From Haemaphysalis longicornis (taxonomy: Eukaryota; Arthropoda; Arachnida; Ixodida; Ixodidae): DNA of 64,000 nucleotides. Position numbers and translations under genes: made by a program. Positions 33,401 through 45,400 of this stretch are shown here, one piece after another; position 1 is the stretch's first letter; every line of letters starts with the position of its first letter. The stretch covers positions 222,217,992-222,281,991 of the forward strand of contig CM023449.1 of assembly GCA_013339765.2 (NCBI GenBank), written 5' to 3'. Under the pieces are notes generated by a model, which had not been told where the DNA came from, searched no databases, and saw only the letters and a list, made by a program, of their open reading frames with translations.

Positions 33401-36400
33401 GATTGCGCGATTACGGTGGATATCGTGATCTTGGAGTGGAGAGGAGACGCCCAACACCCGCAGTCACTGAGCGGAGAGAGGAGGAGGAGAGTAGCGCCCG
33501 CCGTTACGGCGAGGGCTACACGAGCGCCCTCACGCGTCGGAATGCGGAGCGCCCGCTACGCGAGCGAGAGCTCTCCCGCCCGAAGTGGAGTGGAGGCGCC
33601 CAACACCCGCAGTCACTGAGCGGAGAGAGGAGGAGGAGAGTAGCGCGCGCCCATCTCCCCCCGTTGCTAGGGAAGACGAGGAGGAAGACGAGGAGCGCGC
33701 ACACCTGCAGCTGTTGCTATGCGGACGACGGCGGCGGACGATTCAGGCTCGCTTAAGGAGTGCATTCGCACTTAAAAAAAATTGGCTCTCTGAGTTCAGG
33801 CCCAAAGGTACCTGGACTGAAGCGAACCCACCCCAACGATTGGGGGCTCAGCGACCCCCGTTTGCTCCATTAAACGTTCATTCTCACTCTCTCTCTCAGT
33901 TCAGCAAAGCCCACAAATTCATATGTCGTGAAACAGCGCAAACACACATTCATTGCTTGTCTTGCCTTTCCTCCATCCGGGTGTGTTGGCGTTGTGATAA
34001 GATATGACTTACACGAACTCGCCCAATTCGCTAGTGTACACATCGAGCGAGCGTACAGCCTATGCGTTGGCATATTGACATACATTCGGGCTTATAACAA
34101 CAACCAAGCATCTGGTCATTCCTTATTTTCTGCTAAGGTTGCCCTCATTAGCCCGACAGATGACGCTTTGGTCTATTTTGAAAGTTTAAGCTCCAGCAAA
34201 TAAAGCTCGTATCAGGGGAGTTAAAACGCCGCAAATAAAGTCCATGATAGCACGTACTACTGGTCTTTGCAGTGGCGCCGATGAAGATAGAGGGAGCGGC
34301 ATAGATGATGCAGCCCGCAGCAGACATGTAGGACAGCACTTGAGCAGCGAACTTGCTGTCCGAAGCAAGCACCTGCTGAAAGTAAACCTGCGCGGCAGAA
34401 TGAAGCACTTTCTTAGGGGGGGTACGTCTAGAATTAAGTTTGTGGCAGTGCTGATTTGATTGATTGTGTGTGTCTATTTCCGAACACACTGCGTCGCTTT
34501 AAAATGGGCTGATTACAGGTGGTTTAATAGAAGAACCGCGATACTATCTGTTTTGACCTTCCCGTGTCTCGATCTTGGAGTGAAATAGATTGTTTCAAAA
34601 TTATAGATTAATGGAACTGACATCATAAAGAGAAAGAAACGTACGGTCATTGTAGGCACCCGACATTTTCCTGGTTTTCATGCCCTAGTTGGTTTCATCA
34701 CACTGATGTCGACCGCGTTCCTTGTACGATTAAACACGCTCATCACCGCACACCTTGTGAAGGTCCACGTGAGCGAGAAGTGGCGAATATCGTAGAGGGA
34801 AAATATTTGTAGAACTTTGTTGCATAGTTTGCCTTTGTTTTCCACATTTACACTTTTTTGTGGGTTCAAGCAAGCATTGTTTTCTTTGTGTATTTGCGCA
34901 CTCTATTCAAAACAACAAAGCTATCGTGCACTCATTGAAGGAGATTACGCTTCATTTGCCACTTCAAGAGGTGCATGACAGCGCAAAAATATTAAATCAA
35001 AATCTTACTACGTTTTTTAGATTCTCCGTTGCTAAAAAAATGCTACTTCCCTTTTTCGATTAATGAACAAGTAATTTGGGACTTCATTTGTTCTTGGTTT
35101 GCAATGAGGCCTCATAAAACTAAACGGAAGGGGGCGTCTTACCTGCCAGGGGATCCCACCAAGTGTGGTCATTAGCTGCAGGTCCAGCAGTTGGCCGTAA
35201 TCCTTCATTTCGATTTTCCCCAACCAACTGTAGCTCGGGAGGCGAATACGATCAGTGGCGTTGCTTTTAGCGATGGCAGGCACGCAGGCCCACTGCGCCA
35301 GAATAAGGGTTAAGATGATTATAAAGTCATAATCGGACTGGCGCAGGAGCCAATGAAAACATGGAATATATTACTCCTTTTAGCCGCATGTCCCAGTGAG
35401 GCCTGCTGGTGAGGAACATGCTTTATTCTGCGCATAAGTATTTCCCGTCCTTTCAAAAATGGTTACTAATGGGATCCTAGTAACACTTTCTCATGGAGCT
35501 CTAAGCGGGCTGAGGTGACACGGCACTGATCGGAGTTATGGGACAATTAACTCTAGGGGTAGAAATAAAATGCAGTGCAGGGGAGGAAAGGACAACATAT
35601 TCTATAAATTGCATACTTGTGTTATAAGAAGTCTCGACTTTTCTCTCCCGAAAAGGTTTGTCAGTCAGATTGTTGTTGGACAAGCAAGAAAAAATTAGTA
35701 GTGCCTTAGCTCTGCTATGCCAGGATGTACGTAGCGTCAGCTAAGGTTCAGAAATCCAGTCCATTCCAGTCCAGTCCAGTCCAGTCCAATTCAGTCTAAT
35801 CCAGTCGAGCCCAGTCCAGTCCAGTCCTGTCCAGTCACTGCACCTCGCGCATGCTTAGCACGGCTCTTCACGAGCCACGCGAAACGGCTATTAAGCGGCT
35901 CCGGTGCAGCGTCAGACTTGGGTACTGCGCAATTGAGGCGCACACCTTGGCACGCGCCGGCGCCAGTGCGTCTGCCGCGGCTATGACGCAACACAATCCA
36001 CTGCAATCCAATCCTATCCAATTCAATCCAATTCAATTCATATCCAATCCAAATCCAATCCAAATCCAATCCAAGCCAAGCCAAGCCAATCCAATGCAAT
36101 GCCCCTCGCGCTTGCGCAGAACGGCCCTTCACGGCACACGCGAAACTGCTCAACCTCGGCCAGTGTAGCTTTCGCTACAGAAAAAACTCGGCGAACACTT
36201 AAGCTCTTATGCGTTAAGAATGCGAAAGCGTCCGTGTGCATCTGAACGTCTGAGAAGTCTTGCTTCCGCCTGTCTTTGTCAAAGGCCGCTTCATAATCTC
36301 GCCGCTGGAGAAGTTGTGCTTTGAGATTCGCTTCCGCCTTTGGGTGATGGCAATCAACATCGCTTTTTGCCTGTTCGCTCACTTGGCTGCGTTCTTCCGC

Positions 36401-39400
36401 TCACTTTTTTTTCTTTATTGCGGGTTTCGACATCAACAAAAACACAACTGCATGAACAACAAGGGTAAAACCGCTAACGCTATGGTCGCTAGCGTAGCTC
36501 AAGTAAAAACGCGGCATGTTCAGCACTTTTTCCACCTCCATAAGCCAGTCCGGTACACACGGCTGGACCTTCCACACCTCTACGATCCTTCTGACGTTCT
36601 CGCAGAAGTACTGCTTCGCTGGCCTGGCATCTATATCACTGTTGCGGAAAGCCATGCGAGGCCTCCATATCCCGTAAGGACCGAGAGCATTAACAAATCG
36701 TAAAGTGCACCATTAGCGTCTTCTACACACAGGAACCGTATACCGTGACAATCAAGAGGGAAATCCTTTTTCAAGGTACGCTGGAGCACATCCCACAGAA
36801 AGACCGCGTCCCAACAATCCAGTAACACATGTTCGATTGTTTCGGGCTTCTTACATAGGGTACAGTCCACACCCTACGGAACAAAGAGGCCCTCGTCCTG
36901 CATCCACGTTTTCATAGGTAGAACACCGGCGTGCAATTTAAAGACAAACGATTTGACACCAGGTGGAACCGCCATTATTTTGACCCGTTTCAGTACATCT
37001 TGCCCAGTTTTTGCAGGGTAAAACGTTCTATACAGTGGAACTGGCAAGCAAACACCAAGGAGATCTTTATACAACTTTTTCCTTGGCACAATGCACAGAT
37101 ATTCCATGGAAAATCGTGTGCACAAAAATCGAGCCGCTTGGACAACTTCACGCTAATAACCATGAATACCTCCGTCTCACTTCCATCTGCCGCTTACGGA
37201 TATGCACGCCTTTCGAGCTTAGGTGCGTCACCGCGCGTTCTATATATAGAATGCACCGAGCTATCGATCGCTCCAAAAACAAGGCACTTACGAGCCGTTT
37301 CGCTGTCCACTTAGATGCCGGCTTTTATCGCCAAACAGTCAATAAATGCTTTTGCATTAACTCAATATTGTAATGACATTGCACATTCGTGCGGCAGCAA
37401 CGTTGCGCACTCACCAGGCCAACGAACGTCGTTAGAGCCTGCACGACATCCGTGTACACTACTGAGATGAGGCCACCGACTGACGTGTACAGCAGGATGG
37501 TACTTCCGGACGCGACTATGGCCAAAGCCGGGTTGAGATCGGCGATGATCGAAACCGACTCTCCTGGGATTAAGAGGAGAGTTGCTTTTCACGCAGGTAA
37601 GACAGGCGAAAAGTGGCGAACGACACCCGGCTAACGACGTCCGGCGTAGGCCGCCTGGCCATCGGTTTGAACAAATGCCTGTGGGACGGCGGTCTGCCGC
37701 TATGGGTGCCGCAGAGGGGGTGGGTGGGAAGACGATGGCGTTTCTTGGCATACCTACTATGACGATGGCTTACCTACTATGAGGCTTCAGCTTATAGCTG
37801 GCTGCAGCAAATCACGGCTTTCTACATTTTCTGTGCGATGTGAACCTGTACTCCCCGCAGCCGATCGTATACCCCATGTTTTCCCGGGGTAAAGCTACTT
37901 TTCCCTCCATCACGTCCAAAAAACGTGCGTCGATACCGAATGGACACCCAGTGAGCAGCTGTTTTTTTGACACCGACAGCGTCGTTCGTTAGTTCCTGGT
38001 TTTTTTTTGCGGAACGGGGAAACATCCCTAGCGAACAATCGTTTTTACGACTTTGACAGCCAGGAGGCCACCACCGGGCGTCGTTCGCCAATTCTTTGGT
38101 GATTTTTGGCTACGTGGGGGTTGGCTTCTCCCCTTATCACACATATGAGCCAAGGGCATATCACGCAAGTTATTTTGCTGTATGTTTTATTCAAATCACC
38201 TAGCACAAATATAGAGTTTGAGTGGCGTGTACTGTCTGCACTTTACGTTTTGGTACGTCACTTACACATCCCAAGCAGCGGTGGCCTATTGCCAAAGTTA
38301 GGAAACCCCATGATCCCACTGGCTTCCGCGCAATCGGCCACCCTTCGGTGACTCGGATGAAAGATTAGGGAGTTTTATGTGACCGTCTTTTACGGTCCGC
38401 TCCGCTCCGATAGCAAGCAGCAGCGCCATTGCGCATGCGTGGCGCGCTTGGCCGCGAACGGCATTGGCTGCGGTTGCGCTGAGCGGGCCGCCGATACCGG
38501 AGCGGAGCGTCGAAAACGGTCAGCTAAAACTCTCTATTGAGTGGGCGCTAAGGAAACGGCTACCGGAAGTAGCGCCACACAGGAAGCCCATAGGAGGACA
38601 GGGTTTAGCAGACGGACAAACGCTATTTGGCCAAGCGTATGTCGTTTGTGTGGCGTGTGCAAACACAATGGTCAGCGTGGTGAACGGCAACAACGCAGCA
38701 AAAAATAGTTACCTAAAGAGGCACACCATCGTGGCATGAAACAACGCGTACTCAAACGAGAGTGCAGCGTATTCAATATAGCGTCCGAGATAGCTCTACA
38801 GGCTCTGTAGAAATGGGTCATTGGTGCGTCCTAACACAAGGGTGTCCGGTGGTATACATGCGTACTACGTGCCCTTGCACGTTTATGCGCGTTTATTTTT
38901 CTCCGCTGCGGGGGTGCTGGATGGACGAGTCGCTGCGACGGCCGCCCCTTTCTTGGGGATTAAAACCGCGTTGCACTCCTCTCGTTGACTGTGTTAATCT
39001 GCCTGGTGGCATAACGCCGTTTGCCAGATTTAAGTGTAGAGCACTCTTTGTGCTCGCCTTGTCGTCGTAGCTCACTAACGGTCGATGCGACCGCCGGAAT
39101 CAGACTGTGCAACAGCGAGATAACGGACCCAAGTAAAGCCCGATGTACCGTCGTCAGGGGGGAACGCTGAGGTTTCGAAAACCACGCGGTTTAAATAGTC
39201 ATATTCGTTCTTACCTCTGGAACCACTGGTGCTTGTCATACATCTCCCCGATGTTTAGCACAAAGAAAACTGCACTTACATTTCAGGCAAAATCTGTGTA
39301 TATACCCGGGCCGCGAAATAATAAAAATGGCGCGTTCGAAATGCCGCGCAAAGGCTCAGGCCGCGCAAAATAAAATTCAGCAGAAATTGAGAGACTTGTC

Positions 39401-42400
39401 TAGTAATGCGTAGCATTATTTACGGCTTGTATTGAGTGTTAGTTCTTCGATCGAAATTTTTGGTTTTGCAAATTCTGTCCTACAATTATCTCAATTTTTG
39501 GTTTTATAACGATTAGAAGTTGAATTTTCGCAAAATCTGCATTTTTATGTAACTGCAAGGTGTTACACACATCACCATTCTCCGTAAATAATGATTGCAG
39601 GTGGAACTTTCGAAAAATATGCATTATTGTTGAAATGCATGTCGTTATACGATTTGCCACTTTCCGTATTTTGTAATACTTTTGTTTTTTATTATTCTTT
39701 GAAAATTTCGTTGCACCAATTATCTCCCTTTAAGGTATTATAACGATTGCATTTGGAACTTTTCCTTGTTGTAGTAGTAGTAGTAGTAGTAGTAGTAGTA
39801 TTGCCACTTTATCTTACATTTGGTTCAGTGTAGCGGGTGGTGGGGGACCTTTGCGACGTCCGGGTCTCTGTCCGTGACGTTTTCTTGTGGTGCGAGGTCA
39901 GAGCTCCCCAGAGCCTGCTCCCAGTGAGAAGGGGAGGGTAAAGGGGGAAGGGGTCGCACGGACACTCACAGATCGAGTGGAAGAGAGTGTCCAGGGCGCC
40001 ACATGAGGGGCAGTGAGGGCAGGTGAATTTGTCTGGGTGAGTGTGCACAAGGAGAGTGCGGTGTGGGAAAGTGTGGGTTTATAAGAGCCGCCACATGTGC
40101 GCTGCCGGCGGAGTAAGTGAAAGGTGTGGGGGATGTAGGTTCCTGCGGAGGAGGCGGCAATGTTGAGTTATGTGCCTGTATACGTAAGTATGCACGCGTG
40201 GGACATTTAGGGGACACCGTGTGCAGGCGTAAAAGAAACGAGAGCCCGGGATATCAAAGCTCGGGCATGTTGGTGTGCCATCTCATTACAACCTACGCCG
40301 GTGTGGGCCGGAGTCCACAGCGGCATCACGGGGTGGGTAGGGGGATTCTGAAGAAGAATATTGAGGGAAGCTGTGGAAACGACGCCCCTTGTGTAATTTC
40401 GTATGGCAGTTTGGGAGTCAGATAAAATGATCTAGGGGTTGGGAAATTGAGTTAAGGGCAAGCGCAATGGCCATCTCTTCCACAGTTACCGAGGAGGTGG
40501 TGGCGAGTGTAGCTGAAAGCTGAAGGAATGTTGGAGAAGCGCCTACTACAGCGATTGCAAAGCCAGGCCGGGTGGGGTAGGCCACTGCGTCTACGTAGAG
40601 AGTGTGCTCAGAGGGTGGTTAGCGGGTGAGGTGTTCTTGGGCTCGGGCCAGACGGCGTCCCCGGTGGTAGGCTGGATACATATTTCGCGGGATCGGCTTA
40701 ATGTGGAGATGCCCTCAGAGAAGCCGGGGGATGTGAGCTGGAGGATCTAGTAGAAGCGGGGGTAGGCATCAATTCGATCGAGGATGTGCCGACCAGCCGG
40801 TGTCTGGGAAAGGCGCGTGAGCTGCGCCAGGATATGGGCTTCGATTAGTTCGTCTATGGTATTATGTAGACCAAGCGCGAGGAGTCATTGGTTGAGAGCG
40901 TGTGGTGGCAGTAGCAGCACGGATTGATAGGCTCTTCGAAGTAAGGCATCGAGGGAGGTACGTTGAGAGGGGGTGAGATCTGCCTTATTGTGAAAATGCA
41001 GAGCATTACACACTTCGCCATTTTTGTTTATTATTTTGATATTTTTCCTTAATTTTACAGTTTTTCAAAATTTCTTGCAATCAATATTCTCCATTTACGC
41101 TATTGTAACGATTACTGGTGAAACATTTGTGAAATCTGCTTGTTGTGGAAATATCATGGGTTATAGGTTTTGCCATTTCACGTAATTTTTTATTATTGTC
41201 TTTATAATTCCATTTCTTCCCAATTTATTAAACCAATTAGCTCCATTTACATTATTATGACGATTAAATATGTAGTCTTTTCGAAATCTGCATTACTCTG
41301 GTAATGCCATGCATTATACATTTTGCCGTTTCCCGTAATTTCTTGATATTGTTCTTATTTTTGATTTTTTCACAATTCCGTCCGACAAATTATCTTCATT
41401 TACGTTATTGCAATTACATTTGGAACTTTCGCGAAATCTGTATTACTGTAATGCAGGGCGACACATCGTTCGCCATTTTTCGTCAGTATTTTCATTTTTT
41501 CCTAGTCTTGTAGTTTTCCAACAAAATTTTGCACAAATTATCTCCGTTTACGCTATTATAACGATTGCAGGTGAAGCTTTCCGAACTGTGCATTATCGGG
41601 AAAATGCCATGCGTTATACGTTTTGCCATTTCCTGTAATTTTTTAAATACTTTTCTGATTTTTTTCCTTCAAAATTTCGTCTGATAAGTTATCTCCATTT
41701 AGGTTAATATGACGCTTACATCTGGAACTTTCGCCACATCGGAGTTATTCTGGAAATGCACGGCGCTACACAGCTTGCAGTTTCCGTAATAATTTTATGA
41801 TTTTGAAATTTTTCAGTATTTCAAAATTTCGTTCCACCAATTATCTCCATTTACGCTTACAATAATTACGGTTTGAACTTTTGCGATATCTGCATTATTG
41901 TGGCAATGCCGTGCGTTATACGCTTTGATATTTCCGTAATTATTTTACATTTTTCTTATTTCGTAGTTTTTCAAGATTTCGTTTTACCAATCATCCCGAT
42001 TTACGTTATTTTAACGATTACATTTGGAACTTTCCCGAAATCTGCATTGTTGTGGAAGTGCAGGGCGTCACACGGCTAGCCAGTTTTAGTGACTATTTTA
42101 TATTTTCCGATTTTTTTAGTTTTTCAAAATTTCCTTCGACAGATCATGTCCTTTTACGCTCTTATAATGAATACAGGTGGAACTTTCCTGATATCTGCAG
42201 TATTGTGGAAATGTCATGCATTGTACGCGTTGACATTTTGCGTAATTATTTTACATTTTCTTGTTTTTTAGTTTTGCATGATTTCGTTCGGCCAATGAAT
42301 CTCCATTTACGTTATTATTAGGAATACATTTAGAACTTTCCGGAATTTTTATTATTATGAAAATGCAGGGTGTTACACAGTGCGCCAGTCTTCTCAATTA

Positions 42401-45400
42401 TGTTACATTTTTGATGTTTCTTCGTTTTTCAAATTTTATTGATTGATTGATTGTGGGGTTTAACGCGCCGACGCAACGCAGGCGATGAGGCGCGCCGTAG
42501 TGGAGGGCTCCGGATTAATTTTGACCACCTGGGGATCTTTATCGTGCGCCGAAATCTCGTACACACGGGCGTTTTTGCTTTTCGCCTCCATCAGAAAAGC
42601 GGCCGCCGCGGCCGGGAATCGAACCCGCGACCTCGTGCCAAATTTTTTTTTATTCGACCATTATCTCTACGCTATTATGACGATTATATTTGAACTGTCT
42701 CGATATCAGCATTATTCTAAAAATGCCATGCATTATACGTTTTGACATTTTCCGTTATTTCTTAAAATTTTTATATTTTTAAATTTTGAAATTTTGTTCG
42801 ACCAATTATCTCCATTTGTGTTGTTAAAAACATTACTTTCGGAACTTACCCTTGAAAGTGGTGAATTTTTTTATACTCATAGGGTGTATGTCTTTCATTT
42901 ATAAACAAAAACGATGCAAATCATTTTACAGTCGGGTACGCCACAATTAAAGATTCGTGATTCTAGCATTAGGTTGAGCATTCTACTCGATAAAAGATCG
43001 GTTCCGCAATATCAGGTATACAGTTTCTACCTGGTTTGCGTGGGGGCTGAGTATAATGCTTATTAAAAAAAATGCTTTATGAGGCAGGTGTTGAGGACTC
43101 CAACAATTTCTAGCTTCTGTGGCGGCGTACATTTCAAATCCGTTTGTCATGCTTGGCAATTTTCGCCATTGGGTGCTCGGTTTCTGGTACGTCAAGGACT
43201 TGCGTGAAATTATAGCCTATGAAAGTTGTAGCCGTGGCTTTCATTTTTCTGCAAACCATTTGAAAAAATTTCAAACACAATTTCGAACCACAAGAAATTG
43301 TGGTTTGCTAGTGTCAATGCTTACTGCGCAATGGAAGTTGGCAGAATAGTTGAAAGGAGTTTGAGCGAAAATCTGTGGAAGAATCTGGTGCCAGCAAGCG
43401 CCGGTCACATGACCTCTCTAGGGGTTGCTGGGTGGTGCTTACCTAAAGCGGCAAGGTTGGCCGCCGTCCAGAAGAGCTCACCGAGGACTGCGGGCAGGCT
43501 TAGGGGAACTGCGATCCAACGCCCGTAATGCGCTTGGAACGGGTCCAGCATCGTTAGCGGCTTCTCAGCTCGCATCTTTTTACAGAACATCACCCCGCCT
43601 GGATATGAGCACAGAAAGAGCGGAGGGTACTGTTGCTCACTTAGGCAAATTCCCTGTTGCCAGAAGAAGCGATTAAGACAGTTCGGGAAGATTAAAATTG
43701 CGAGATTGATAACCATGGCAAAAACAAAGTAACGGAAACGGTAAAAGAAGATACGATACGTAATGGCAGGAAACTGTGAAGAAGTCGCCCGAGGTGCGTA
43801 GACCGTGAAATCCTTGTTAAGGAGAAAAAATCCAAAGACTGGTTTTGAGAGAGAAAAATTACGCCCACCTCCCCTCGCGGGAACCCTTGTGTGATGCGAC
43901 GCTGAGGGGGATTCAAGCGCAAGCGGAGAGACCCGTCCACCGAAAGGCCGCCGGAGAGCGGCACACCGGTTATATGCGCAGCGCGACCGAAGGAGAGGAG
44001 ACCGCGGAAGAGAGAGTACTGCACATGCGTCGGCGCCAGTGCGTCTGCCGCGGCTATGACGCAACACAATCCAACACAATCCACTTTAATCCAATCCAAT
44101 CCAATTCAATCTAAGCAAATCCAAGCCAATCCGATCGAATCCAATCCAATGCCCCTCGCGAGAGAGTGTTCGCTATCGGAAAGGAGAGGGGGTGACCGAC
44201 GTATAGCGCAGCTGGCGCGGCGAGGAGAATGGGGGAGGGGTGGACGCCGACAACAACGCCGGATGGATGCAGGGACAAGGCGAGTGAATGAGATGCGTCG
44301 AATCTAAAAACAAACAGATTAGCTGCGCAAACGGGAGGACACGATGAATGTGAGACACCAAAGCTCGCCACCAGAAAAACCGGTCCGCTATCAAAGGCGA
44401 CGCGAGAGCCAGTCTTGGAAAGAAAAGGGAGAGGGAGAAATGAGTTTAAGGTGAGTTGAAAGTGATGGTGGCGAAACATAATAGTCCCAAAGATCGTTGT
44501 CGCACATACATGTTATTTAACATATAATTAATTGCGGAAAAGGTGGACTCCTGGGAATGGTAGCACGACCTGATCAAAAATTTTGATCGTGGTCAAGTCT
44601 AATAAATATAAATGTGGGATGAGCAAGGTGGTGTCAGGTTAAACGCCTGCTTTCATATTTAAATATAAAGTAGAAAATGAGGGTTTATAGGCTTACAAGA
44701 CTTTCTTCGTGATATCTATCTGTCTAGTATAGGACAGATAGCTCTCCCATAGACTTGCAACTGCTGCTATCTTGCGCTGTGCTAGTCTGTTCTTAACAAC
44801 CAAATTTTAATAACTCATCCTTCAATCTAGTTATCTGTCTTGCCCTACTTCTCGTGCCGTCTCTCAGAGCTCATTCTAGTAAACTGGTGGTCTATAGGCT
44901 TTTAGTTCTCCGCACCACTAGTAAAATCAAGCTCCAGTGCTTTTCGAAAATGATGTACACCCTTTTTTGTCTCTAACACTCTTACACAACCTAAAAAAAC
45001 GAAAACACCCCCTAAAATGGTGTAATTAACAATAAAACACCTTTTGAGAGCGAATACTCTTGGTGTTTCTTTATTGTAGGGTGTAAGAGTATTGCAATTT
45101 ACCAAACTCTCTAATGGGTGTTGTCTTTTTTATTTTATGCTAGGGTGAAGGGGTGTTAGTTATAGACAGTCATTTGCACCTTGTTCCACAACTTAAGACG
45201 CCCCTTTACAATCAATCTTTCTCAAGGTATGGATCGGCACTGACGACTTAATATAGCGATATTTTACCTAGTCACGTCGTATGTCGGTAAACAGGCTAAA
45301 GGGAGAGTATTTCAGGTCAATTCTTCATGAGCTTTGATTTGTTTATATCTATCGCTAACCATACAACATATCAACAAGATCTGATTTGTAAATTTCTAAT

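Larger units (their letters stand above)
39430..42860. repeat. Tandem satellite array, about 150-bp monomers in alternating dimers
   Basis: AT-rich monomers repeat about every 149-157 bp. ATTATCTCCATTTACG starts occur near 41085, 41237, 41390, 41539, 41688, 41838, 41990, 42142 and 42294. Two monomer types alternate: one has GCCATGCGTTATACGTTTTG, the other GCAGGGCGTTACACAGTTCG. The true unit is therefore about 300 bp. A LINE (39773-40982) and a SINE (42437-42640) interrupt the array. Confidence 0.85.

Noticed and set aside
36260..36703. 147-codon plus-strand open frame
   Set aside because: Antisense to a LINE C-terminus and low-complexity flank.
42000..42860. CRISPR-like array from the regular spacing
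   Set aside because: The monomers are contiguous 150-bp satellite units with no short identical repeats separating unique spacers, in a eukaryotic intron.
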